Positions 1 to 5,888 of a DNA stretch of 8,978 bases are shown piece by piece. Location of the stretch: assembly GCA_937899395.1 (NCBI GenBank), contig CALBPU010000041.1, positions 1 through 8,978 of the forward strand, given 5' to 3'. This DNA is from an uncultured Fretibacterium sp. Lineage in GTDB: Bacteria > Synergistota > Synergistia > Synergistales > Aminobacteriaceae. The notes beneath the pieces are model-generated. The model did not search any database and was not told the origin of the DNA. It worked only from the letters and a program-made list of their open reading frames with translations. Position numbers and translations under genes: made by a program. The first letter of the stretch is position 1, and the number at the start of each line of letters is the position of its first letter.

Positions 1-2
1 AT

Positions 3-452
3 CATCAAAGGAAATTATCGAGAAAACAAAAAGGCTCGAAAAATTATTTGAAAGAAAAATATAAGGTGCAGAATATCTACGGCAGAATAAAGCGCAAAAG
101 GCATGAATACGTTCAGCAGACAGCACGAAAAATCGTGAACATGAAACCTTCAGTCATAGTACTGGAAGATTTGAACGTAAAGGTAATGATGAAAAATCGA
201 CATCTTGCCAGAGCTATCGCGGAACAGAATTTATATTTGTTGAGAAAGCTCATCGAAAATAAATCTGGTGAAGCCGGAATAAAAATAAAGTTTGCCGACA
301 AATTTTATCCGAGTTCAAAAACATGTTCAAATTGCGGTTATGTGAAAAAAGATTTGAAGCTGTCGGAACGAATATATAAATGTCCTGAATGCAGAATTAT
401 AATCGACAGGGATTTCAACGCTGCTTTGAACTTAGAGAGATTAGCTGATTAG
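3..452 (+). CDS. tnpB: TnpB-family RNA-guided nuclease, C-terminal part (partial at left edge)
   Basis: This is the C-terminal half of an IS200/IS605- or IS1341-type TnpB, the ancestor of Cas12 nucleases, which cuts DNA under omega-RNA guidance and helps retain the transposon. The frame is open to the window edge, so the TTG at 48 is internal and the visible part is 149 codons. Visible motifs are the N-terminal helical stretch RKLSRKQKGS, the RuvC-II glutamate in VLEDLNV (visible residue 55), the zinc finger CSNC/CPEC (cysteines 108, 111, 127, 130), and the RuvC-III motif DRDFNAALN (aspartates 135 and 137). The RuvC-I aspartate would lie outside the window. The stop at 450-452 comes right after NLERLAD, earlier than in most relatives, and a plausible tail continues in another frame (see the entry at 449-549). 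No tnpA is visible. Family assignment is very secure; activity is uncertain. Confidence 0.95.
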   Translation, partial: HQRKLSRKQKGSKNYLKEKYKVQNIYGRIKRKRHEYVQQTARKIVNMKPSVIVLEDLNVKVMMKNRHLARAIAEQNLYLLRKLIENKSGEAGIKIKFADKFYPSSKTCSNCGYVKKDLKLSERIYKCPECRIIIDRDFNAALNLERLAD

Positions 453-463
453 CCTAACTCTAA

Positions 464-479
464 GGGGATTCGATGCCCC
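464..479 (+). repeat. Small inverted repeat (hairpin) after tnpB
   Basis: GGGGAT and ATgCCCC flank a three-base TCG loop with one bulged G, giving a compact six-pair stem. It sits 12 bases after the tnpB stop, where the omega-RNA scaffold normally begins or continues in TnpB elements. No U-tract follows, so it is not a simple terminator. Its role in the guide RNA is an inference. Confidence 0.45.
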
Positions 480-507
480 CGTAATGACTGTGGAGAACTA
501 TACAAAC

Positions 508-530
508 GATACACTGAATTTCAGAGTGTC
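508..530 (+). repeat. 23-bp near-perfect palindrome, candidate right-end hairpin of the IS / omega-RNA stem
   Basis: The arms 508-518 and 520-530 pair at 10 of 11 positions, including one T-G wobble, with a single A/A mismatch at 513/525 and T519 in the centre. The core is CTGAATTTCAG. IS200/IS605 elements carry subterminal imperfect palindromes near each end that the transposase reads as single-stranded hairpins, and the omega-RNA folds from the same right-end sequence. The position about 55-80 bases after the tnpB stop fits. The exact element boundary cannot be fixed without the other end. Confidence 0.5.
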
Positions 531-606
531 GGGTTCGGTGAAACAGTAAGGAAAATGTAATTAATATCAAGTGTTGTTATGTTTTTCGCATCGGTGAAAA
601 ATTATT

Positions 607-1746
607 ATGCCTGTCCCAAGCACTCAGGAAATACGTAAGCCATTGCTTGAAGTCTTCAGCGATGAAGTTCCTCACAATTTACAAGTAAATGATTTTCTCG
701 AAATAATGGCTGATTCTTTGGGCGAGAATTTAGACGAAATGTCTTCTGTTGATAAAAATATCTTCAGAAATAATATTAATGAAGCTAAGATTTATTTGAA
801 GAGTCACGGTTTCATGTCATTTCCTTCAAAAGGTACTTACATGATAACTCCGAAAGGCTCAAAAGCTCTTGAAAGTGATTTTGATTTTATGAATGATGAA
901 AATTTAGTCGAAACTTTGAAAGAAAAAACGGAAATTAATATATCAGCTCCGGTAATTCCTGTTGTTGCTGAAGAACCTGAAATCTTTGATGAAATCTCCG
1001 AAGAACCTGAAACAGAAATTCAAGAGGATTTTTCAGACAAAGAATTTAACGAAGCAGTCGAGGAATCTGTTGAGGCTGAACCTGAAGAGCCTGAAGAAGA
1101 AATTCAAGAATCTGATGAAGTTGAAGATGTTGAAGATGTTGAAGAAATTCCGGCTCAAGAATCTGAATCTGAAGTTAATGAAGACGAAGATTTTGAAGCT
1201 GAAGCCGAAACTGAACAAGATGATGATTATTCAGATGAATCGTCGCAGGATATTAACGAGGCTTTTGCCCGTTACAACTCCGAACTTGCTGATGAAGTTT
1301 TAAGCCTTGTATCAAAAATTCCTTCGGATAAATTCGAGAGGCTCGTTATAGATTTGCTCTCAAAAATGGGTTATTTTGCTTTTCAGACTTCACGTTATTC
1401 TCAAGGCAGCGATTTAATTCACGGTGTAATCATCGACCATGAAAATCCCGGAGCAACTCCGATTTATATTCAAGCCCGAAAATCTTCACCCGAAAAAGCT
1501 ATCAGCCGTTCGGATATGCAGGAGTTCATTAAAGTTTTAGTTGAAAAAAGCGGAAGAGGAATTTTTGCGACATTAGCGAATTTTTCAGAGCAAGCTGCTG
1601 TTATGGCAAATAATGAAAGAGTCATTCTGATTGACGGCAAAAAACTTGCAAGTTTAATGGTCTCGAATAATTTTTGCGTGAACGTTGAAAAGGTCTTTGA
1701 GGTTAAAGCGATCGATTTAGATTCTTTTAGCGAATACGAGGATTAA
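607..1746 (+). CDS. Mrr-like protein: winged-helix N-domain, acidic linker, degenerate Mrr nuclease domain
   Basis: The 379-residue product has three parts. Residues 1-92 match the Mrr N-terminal winged-helix domain (start MPVPSTQEI, then the ARTYLK-like segment AKIYLKSHG and YMITPKG). Residues about 121-215 are an extremely Glu/Asp-rich, probably disordered linker. Residues about 226-360 resemble the Mrr catalytic domain of PD-(D/E)xK nucleases, with FERLVIDLLSKMGY, YIQAR and VILIDGKKLASLM. Known Mrr enzymes use GDxGIDG...QAK. Here the corresponding stretch reads GSDLIHG...QAR, so the key Asp is His272 and the key Lys is Arg291. The protein may therefore bind DNA without cutting it. The start at 607 fits the family N-terminus although its ribosome site is weak. 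It heads the operon, 11 bases before rimO, and no methyltransferase is nearby. Fold assignment is confident; function is unknown. Confidence 0.85.
   Translation: MPVPSTQEIRKPLLEVFSDEVPHNLQVNDFLEIMADSLGENLDEMSSVDKNIFRNNINEAKIYLKSHGFMSFPSKGTYMITPKGSKALESDFDFMNDENLVETLKEKTEINISAPVIPVVAEEPEIFDEISEEPETEIQEDFSDKEFNEAVEESVEAEPEEPEEEIQESDEVEDVEDVEEIPAQESESEVNEDEDFEAEAETEQDDDYSDESSQDINEAFARYNSELADEVLSLVSKIPSDKFERLVIDLLSKMGYFAFQTSRYSQGSDLIHGVIIDHENPGATPIYIQARKSSPEKAISRSDMQEFIKVLVEKSGRGIFATLANFSEQAAVMANNERVILIDGKKLASLMVSNNFCVNVEKVFEVKAIDLDSFSEYED
1120..1146 (+). repeat. 9-bp tandem repeat inside the acidic linker
   Basis: GTTGAAGAT is repeated in frame about three times, the last copy ending GAA. It encodes VEDVEDVEE in the mrr-like protein. 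It belongs to a longer GAA/GAT-rich low-complexity stretch (about 966-1240) in which EEPE-type units recur. Such tracts change length easily by slippage in multiples of three. Confidence 0.8.
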
Positions 1747-1757
1747 AAGTTAATTAT

Positions 1758-3056
1758 ATGAAAATTTTCTTTATGAGTATGGGCTGTGCGAAAAATACTG
1801 CCGACAGTGAACACCTAATCGCACAGCTAAAATTTTGCGGACATGAAATTTCCGATGAACCCCAAAATTCTGAAGTCGCAATTATTAATACTTGCGGTTT
1901 TATTCAAGATGCCGTTAAGGAAAACATAGACGCAATTTTAGACCTTGAAAAATTAAAAGCTGACGGTGTAATCAAGAAAATTATTGTCGCAGGCTGTCTT
2001 GTAAACCGTTACGAAAAAGAATTGAAAAAGGAAATACCAAGCGTTGATTTATTTGTGAGGTCTGAAGAATGGGATAAAGTCATAAAATTTCTCGGAGGTT
2101 CTTATAACTCAAACTGCCTCTTAACTTCCTCTGCTTTCAACAAAAATTTTTGGACAAGATACTTGAAAATCAGTGAAGGCTGCGACACTTTATGCTCTTA
2201 TTGCGCAATTCCTTTAATCAGAGGAAGATTACGAAGTGTTCCGTTGAAAAATTTAATTGATGAGGCTTTGATGTTATGTGCTGCTGGAGCTAAAGAAATC
2301 TGTTTAGTCGGTCAGGATTTAACAGTCTACGGGAAAGATTTTAACGACGGTACGAGCCTTAAAACTTTAATTCATGCTCTTAACAGTGAGCTTCCGCAAA
2401 ATACTTGGATAAGGCTTTTATATCTCCACCCTAACAGAGTTAATGAAGAACTTGTTGATTTTTTGCTTGAACATGAAAAAGTTCTTCATTATCTCGATAT
2501 ACCGATTCAACATTCTGAGCCTGAAATTTTAGCGAAAATGAATCGGCCATGCCCCGCAGGGCACCTGACAAAAATCTTTAACTATATCCGCAGCGTTGAT
2601 CCTTTGTTTACATTAAGGACGACAATAATGACGGGATTTCCTGGAGAGACCGCAAAAAATTTTGATAACCTTGTAAATTTCATCAGTGAAATTGAATTTG
2701 ACAGGTTAGGAGCGTTTGTTTATTCTCCTGAAGAGGGAACTAAGGCCGCTGAACTTCCAAACAAAATTCCCGAAAAAACTGCTGAAAAAAGATATTTAAC
2801 ATTAACTGAAATTCAATCGGAAATTTCACAGGAACGCAGCGAATTATTTTTTGACAAAGAACTTGATGTTATTGTCGAAGATATTGACGAGGAAGCTAAT
2901 GAAGCTTGGGGAAGAAGTTATCGTGATGCACCTGAAGTTGACGGAGTTGTTAATGTTTCAAAAATTGACGTGAAGAAATTAAAATTAGGCGATGTTGTAA
3001 AAGCAAAAATTGTTGACTGTAACGAAAATGATTTATTCGGAGAGGTTGTGAATTAA
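1758..3056 (+). CDS. rimO: Ribosomal protein S12 (Asp) methylthiotransferase RimO
   Basis: RimO is a cytosolic radical-SAM enzyme that adds a methylthio group to a conserved aspartate of ribosomal protein S12. The 432 residues carry the whole family layout. The N-terminal UPF0004 domain has MGCAKNTADSE and the three cluster cysteines C10, C46 and C80. The radical-SAM core has CxxxCxxC (C142, C146, C149) in SEGCDTLCSYC, followed by YLHPNRVNEEL, YLDIPIQHSEPEIL and GFPGETAKNF. A C-terminal TRAM domain includes RSYRDAPEVDGVV. The EIDG/EVDG signature and the GCAKNTADSE opening favour RimO over the tRNA enzyme MiaB. The ATG at 1758 places C10 at the usual distance from the start. The Shine-Dalgarno is weak, which suits translational coupling to the gene 11 bases upstream. 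The stop directly abuts the pgpA start. All key residues are present. Confidence 0.95.
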   Translation: MKIFFMSMGCAKNTADSEHLIAQLKFCGHEISDEPQNSEVAIINTCGFIQDAVKENIDAILDLEKLKADGVIKKIIVAGCLVNRYEKELKKEIPSVDLFVRSEEWDKVIKFLGGSYNSNCLLTSSAFNKNFWTRYLKISEGCDTLCSYCAIPLIRGRLRSVPLKNLIDEALMLCAAGAKEICLVGQDLTVYGKDFNDGTSLKTLIHALNSELPQNTWIRLLYLHPNRVNEELVDFLLEHEKVLHYLDIPIQHSEPEILAKMNRPCPAGHLTKIFNYIRSVDPLFTLRTTIMTGFPGETAKNFDNLVNFISEIEFDRLGAFVYSPEEGTKAAELPNKIPEKTAEKRYLTLTEIQSEISQERSELFFDKELDVIVEDIDEEANEAWGRSYRDAPEVDGVVNVSKIDVKKLKLGDVVKAKIVDCNENDLFGEVVN

Positions 3057-3548
3057 ATGTCGAGATTAAAAGAGATGAAAAATTATCCGATTTATGTTTG
3101 GATAGCGAGTTTGTTCGGATTAGGTTTTATACCTTCAGGAATGCCCGGTACTGTGAGTTCTTTTGCAGCATGTATCGTTAGTGTCTTCGTCGATGTTCCT
3201 TTATGGGCAATAATCCTTGTAACTTTAATCGGAGTATGGGCAACAGGAATGTCTGAAAAATTTTTCAACATGAAAGACCCGAGCTTCCTAAATATCGACG
3301 AATTACCGGGAATGTGGCTGAGTATATTTTTATTGCCTAAAGGATTTATAATTCCGGGATTTTTTTTGTTCAGGCTTATTGATATTTTGAAGCCTTTTCC
3401 AGTTTCAGCGATGGAGAAATTGCCGGGAGGTTGGGGAATAATGGCCGATGATGTTGTCGGAGGAATTATGGCAAATATATTTTTGCAGTTGTTGAACGGT
3501 TACTTATATCATTCGGGCTGGATTCATGAATTAATATCGACTTTGTGA
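3057..3548 (+). CDS. pgpA: Phosphatidylglycerophosphatase A
   Basis: PgpA removes phosphate from phosphatidylglycerophosphate to give phosphatidylglycerol, at the inner membrane. The 163-residue length is normal. Conserved pieces are GLGFIPSGMPGTVSS (residues 21-35), the acidic site KDPSFLNIDELPG (D74, D81, E82), FRLIDILKPFPV (105-116), and GGWGIMADDVVGG with D131/D132. Several hydrophobic segments (about 11-27, 36-63, 87-107 and 133-150) fit an integral membrane protein. The ATG follows the rimO TAA with no gap, and GGAGAGG lies just upstream inside rimO. Tight packing implies co-translation. Assignment is confident from the motif set. Confidence 0.93.
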   Translation: MSRLKEMKNYPIYVWIASLFGLGFIPSGMPGTVSSFAACIVSVFVDVPLWAIILVTLIGVWATGMSEKFFNMKDPSFLNIDELPGMWLSIFLLPKGFIIPGFFLFRLIDILKPFPVSAMEKLPGGWGIMADDVVGGIMANIFLQLLNGYLYHSGWIHELISTL

Positions 3549-3555
3549 GGTTAAT

Positions 3556-4047
3556 ATGGAAAAAAATATCGCTGAAAATATTTTGATTGAAGCACGTAAA
3601 CGAAACATAAAAATCGCTTGTGCCGAATCATGTACAGGAGGATTAATAGGAGCTGCTTTGACGGAGGTAGCAGGAATTTCGGAAATTTTCAATGGAAGTG
3701 CCGTAACCTATTCTAATGAAGCGAAAAAAAATATTCTCGGAGTAAAAGATGAGACACTGAAAAATTTCGGTGCTGTCAGTGAACAATGTGCAATAGAAAT
3801 GGCTGAAGGAGCATTAAAAATTTATGATGCAGATGTTTCGGTTTCAGTAACGGGAATAGCGGGGCCTGACGGAGGAAGCGAATTAAAACCCGTCGGTACG
3901 GTTTGGTTCGGTGTAGCAATGAAAAAAACGAACAAAAAATCTCAGGCTTTCATGATAAAATTTGCAGGCAATCGGAATGATATTAGAAATTCGGCTGTGA
4001 ATTTTGCGCTGAATAAAATTTTACAAAATATAAAGGAGGGTTTTTAA
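3556..4047 (+). CDS. pncC: Nicotinamide-nucleotide amidohydrolase PncC (stand-alone CinA C-terminal domain)
   Basis: PncC deamidates nicotinamide mononucleotide to nicotinic acid mononucleotide, recycling the NMN released by NAD-dependent DNA ligase. The 163 residues cover only the CinA C-terminal domain. The catalytic-serine motif AESCTGGL is at residues 23-30 (Ser25), and the second signature, SVTGIAGPDGGSELKPVGT, is at 97-115. The N-terminal MoCF-like domain of full CinA is absent, as in E. coli YgaD/PncC. GAGG at 3547-3550 overlaps the pgpA stop and lies 5 bases before the ATG. CinA/PncC genes often neighbour recA, which is also the case here with one gene in between. Confidence 0.93.
   Translation: MEKNIAENILIEARKRNIKIACAESCTGGLIGAALTEVAGISEIFNGSAVTYSNEAKKNILGVKDETLKNFGAVSEQCAIEMAEGALKIYDADVSVSVTGIAGPDGGSELKPVGTVWFGVAMKKTNKKSQAFMIKFAGNRNDIRNSAVNFALNKILQNIKEGF
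4034..4039 (+). promoter_or_regulatory. Strong Shine-Dalgarno for the PepSY gene
   Basis: AAGGAGG lies within the last codons of pncC, about 8-9 bases before the ATG at 4049. It is the best ribosome-binding site on the plus strand, suggesting that this small secreted protein is made at a higher level than its operon partners. Confidence 0.75.
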
Positions 4048-4048
4048 C

Positions 4049-4387
4049 ATGAAAATAAAATTTTTGGTTGCTGTCGTAATGTTGTTGGGAATTTTATCGT
4101 GTCAGGCATTTTGTCATGATGATGAACATTTTGTAATTGAGGAAGCCTCACGCCGTAACATAGAATTAATTACAGCACAACAAGCTAAGGATATTGCAGC
4201 AAAACGTTTAGACTCAAATAACGTCCGTTTCAAAGACGTTGAACTCGATAACGAAGCCGATGATTATCCGAATAGTACGGGCTTCAGACCTATTTGGCAG
4301 CTTGAAGCAGTTTCAAACGGTCAGGAATATGATTTTGATATTGATGCTGTAACAGGCGAGATACTAAAATTCAAACGTGATGATTAA
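4049..4387 (+). CDS. Small exported PepSY-domain protein
   Basis: The 112-residue product opens with a clear export signal: Lys-containing start MKIKF, a hydrophobic core VAVVMLLGIL, then SCQAFC. Cys18 could be a lipoprotein cysteine (ILSC is an imperfect lipobox), or signal peptidase I could cut nearby after residue 20-22. The mature part is one PepSY domain: ITAQQAKDIAAKRL (41-54), a middle strand around PIWQLEAV (81-88), and the typical ending YDFDIDAVTGEILKFKR (94-110). PepSY domains are thought to act as protease inhibitors or as regulators of envelope enzymes, but the partner is unknown here. It begins one base after the pncC stop and ends 13 bases before recA. An envelope protein between two nucleotide/DNA-repair genes is unusual, and no link in function is visible. 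Confidence 0.85.
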   Translation: MKIKFLVAVVMLLGILSCQAFCHDDEHFVIEEASRRNIELITAQQAKDIAAKRLDSNNVRFKDVELDNEADDYPNSTGFRPIWQLEAVSNGQEYDFDIDAVTGEILKFKRDD

Positions 4388-4391
4388 GGAG
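4386..4391 (+). promoter_or_regulatory. Shine-Dalgarno that supports a CTG start for recA
   Basis: AAGGAG overlaps the PepSY stop codon and sits 9 bases before the CTG at 4401, an ideal distance. No ATG, GTG or TTG occurs in the recA frame between the upstream in-frame TGA (4392-4394) and the CTG. The site therefore decides the start. Confidence 0.8.
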
Positions 4392-4400
4392 TGATTAAAA

Positions 4401-5543
4401 CTGGCTAAAGCTACAAAGAAAGCAGCTCAGACCCGTGAGCAGATTTTAGAGGAAGCAATCGGGGATATTCGCAGCAAATTCGGTGAAGGGGCAATAATGA
4501 GGCTCGGAGATAATGCGAAAAAAAATATTGATATAATTCCAAGCGGTATTCTTCCGTTAGATGTTGCTCTGGGAATTGGAGGCTATCCTAAGGGACGTAT
4601 TGTTGAAATTTTCGGCCCTGAAGGTTCTGGAAAAACTACGATAGCGTTATGTGCCATTGCCGAAGCTCAAAAGGCAGGAGGCATTGCAGCATTCATTGAC
4701 GCTGAACACGCATTAGATCCCCGACTTGCTTTAACACTCGGAGTTAATATTGAGGATTTATATTTGTCTCAACCTGACAGCGGTGAACAAGCTCTCTATG
4801 TTCTGGATCAATTAGTAAGAACGGGAGCTGTTGATATTGTTGTTGTTGATTCAGTTGCAGCTCTGACACCTCAAGCTGAAATTGACGGCCGAATCGGTGA
4901 AAGCCAATTAGGATTACAGGCACGTTTGATGTCGTACTCATTAAGACGGCTTGCCTCAATCATTGCTAAGACAAACTGTATCGTTGTATTTATCAATCAG
5001 TTAAGAGCTATGATTTCGACAGGATACGCACCCGGTCCTAGCGAAACTACAACAGGCGGAAGAGCATTGAAATTTTACGCTTCAATAAGGCTTGAAGTAA
5101 GGCGCGGGAAAAAACTTGAAAAAAGCGATTTAACAATCGGCCATGAACTTTATTTGAAAGTAGTCAAGAATAAACTTGCACCGCCTTTCAGGACAGCACA
5201 CGCAAGTTTAATTTACGGCAAGGGAATACCTGTAGGAGTTGCTGTTGTTGATATGGCAGTTGATTACGGTGTAATCATCAAAAAGGGTGCATGGCTTGCA
5301 TATAAGGGTGAAACTCTCGGTCAAGGCAAGGAAGCTGTTGCAAAATTTTTATCCGAGAATAAACCTTTACAGGACGAAATTATGAAAGCTATCATGGCCG
5401 AAGTTAATAAAGGAATAGGATTTGTTCCTGAAGCTTCGGAAATGATGGAAAGTTCGGAGCCTGTTAAGGAAGTTGAAAATCCTTTAGATGATGAAGAAGA
5501 AGATATTCTTGATATATCAGATTCGGACGGTGAACAGGAATAA
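4401..5543 (+). CDS. recA: RecA recombinase, with a CTG start
   Basis: RecA polymerises on single-stranded DNA with ATP, drives strand exchange and triggers LexA self-cleavage. Read from CTG 4401 the product is 380 residues. The region before the first ATG (4497) encodes AIGDIRSKFGEGAIMRLGD, the conserved N-terminal helix and MRLG motif, so the ATG-initiated version would lose 32 essential residues. Walker A GPEGSGKTT is at 72-80 (Lys78). Also present are AFIDAEHALD, SQPDSGEQAL, Walker B VDIVVVDSVAAL, FINQLR, the L2-proximal ETTTGG, KVVKNKLAPPF in the core, and YKGETLGQGKE. The L1 segment ISTGYAPGPSETTTGG is about two residues longer than in E. coli. The C-terminal tail is strongly acidic. 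No LexA box was seen near the start, and recX is not the next gene. It is followed 4 bases later by rsfS. Confidence 0.97.
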   Translation: MAKATKKAAQTREQILEEAIGDIRSKFGEGAIMRLGDNAKKNIDIIPSGILPLDVALGIGGYPKGRIVEIFGPEGSGKTTIALCAIAEAQKAGGIAAFIDAEHALDPRLALTLGVNIEDLYLSQPDSGEQALYVLDQLVRTGAVDIVVVDSVAALTPQAEIDGRIGESQLGLQARLMSYSLRRLASIIAKTNCIVVFINQLRAMISTGYAPGPSETTTGGRALKFYASIRLEVRRGKKLEKSDLTIGHELYLKVVKNKLAPPFRTAHASLIYGKGIPVGVAVVDMAVDYGVIIKKGAWLAYKGETLGQGKEAVAKFLSENKPLQDEIMKAIMAEVNKGIGFVPEASEMMESSEPVKEVENPLDDEEEDILDISDSDGEQE

Positions 5544-5547
5544 AATC

Positions 5548-5859
5548 ATGGATAACATACTTGAAAAAATTGTTGAAGCGTTAGATTCAAAGAACGGTGA
5601 AGATATTATCACTCTCGACCTCAGAGATAAAGGCAGCTTATCTGATGCTTTTGTAATTGTAACGGGAAATTCTGAAACCCACATGAAAACTTTAACTGAA
5701 ACTGCTGAAGAAGTTTTGGTTAAAGAGGGACGCAAATGCAAAATCGAAGGAGAACACAGCATTAATTGGAGGTTAATTGATGCCGGAGATATTGTAGTAC
5801 ATGTGTTCAGCCATAAGGGCAGAGATTTTTACAGGCTCGAAAGACTTTGGGAAGAATAA
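5548..5859 (+). CDS. rsfS: Ribosome silencing factor RsfS
   Basis: RsfS binds ribosomal protein L14 (uL14) on the 50S subunit and blocks joining to 30S when nutrients are short. The 103-residue product is family length. It has the DUF143 pattern: ALDSKNGEDIITLDLRDKGSLSDAFVIVTGNSE (residues 11-43), KIEGEHSINWRLIDAGDIVVHVFS (65-88) and the ending FYRLERLWEE. I chose ATG 5548 because the conserved ALDxKxxEDI segment then begins at residue 11 and AGGA lies 8 bases upstream. An in-frame ATG at 5488 would add 20 unrelated residues read out of frame from recA. It is the last gene of the plus-strand operon. Confidence 0.94.
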   Translation: MDNILEKIVEALDSKNGEDIITLDLRDKGSLSDAFVIVTGNSETHMKTLTETAEEVLVKEGRKCKIEGEHSINWRLIDAGDIVVHVFSHKGRDFYRLERLWEE

Positions 5860-5864
5860 TAAAA

Positions 5865-5881
5865 CCCCCTTGCTTAGGGGG
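5865..5881. terminator. Bidirectional intrinsic terminator between converging operons
   Basis: CCCCCT and AGGGGG form a six-pair stem around the loop TGCTT. It is flanked by AAAA on the left and CATTTTATT on the right, so either strand gives a G+C hairpin followed by a short U-run. It begins 6 bases after the rsfS stop and 8 bases after the transaldolase stop on the other strand, and should end both transcripts. Confidence 0.88.
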
Positions 5882-5888
5882 CATTTTA

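Larger units (their letters stand above)
449..549 (+). pseudogene. Frameshifted C-terminal tail of TnpB
   Basis: If one base of the TT at 449-450 is removed, translation runs past the stop at 450-452 into the +1 frame. It then reads about 32 more residues, including GFDAPVMTVEN and ending SGSVKQ before TAA at 547-549. Tails of the form (P)xVTPVE...SGSVKQ(E) are familiar from IS1341-like TnpB proteins, so this looks like the original C-terminus detached by a single-base insertion. The lost tail carries none of the catalytic or zinc-binding residues, so the truncated protein might still work. The similarity is recalled, not computed. Confidence 0.5.
453..606. other. Intergenic region: right end of IS element and leader of the mrr-like operon
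   Basis: This 154-base gap separates tnpB from the mrr-like gene. Its first part holds the frameshifted TnpB tail and the two inverted repeats. The element probably ends somewhere between about 547 and 590. The rest should carry the operon promoter, but I see no convincing -35/-10 pair; AT-rich sequence such as TAATTAATAT at 557-566 is only weakly suggestive. The 9-mer TCGGTGAAA occurs twice, at 535-543 and 591-599. Confidence 0.5.

Noticed and set aside
113..301. 62-residue minus-strand frame opposite tnpB
   Set aside because: It is the antisense shadow of conserved TnpB codons.
557..583. Possible promoter for the mrr-like operon (TAATTAATAT and nearby TTGTTATG)
   Set aside because: No -35/-10 pair with proper spacing and more than a weak match could be found.
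535..599. Direct repeat TCGGTGAAA (535-543 and 591-599)
   Set aside because: Nine bases in AT-rich DNA, only two copies and no flanking symmetry. IS200/IS605 elements do not make target duplications, so it is probably chance.
962..1303. Open frame for a Lys/Leu-rich protein on the plus strand, and a Phe-rich one on the minus strand (1033-1218)
   Set aside because: Both are out-of-frame readings of the GAA/GAT-rich acidic linker in the mrr-like gene; they have no ribosome site and only biased composition.
4497..4499. ATG as the recA start
   Set aside because: It would remove the conserved N-terminal helix encoded in frame upstream, which is preceded by AAGGAG and a CTG.
5488..5547. Upstream ATG for rsfS that would overlap recA
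   Set aside because: It would add 20 residues with no family similarity, encoded out of frame within the recA tail; ATG 5548 gives the normal RsfS length and has a ribosome site.
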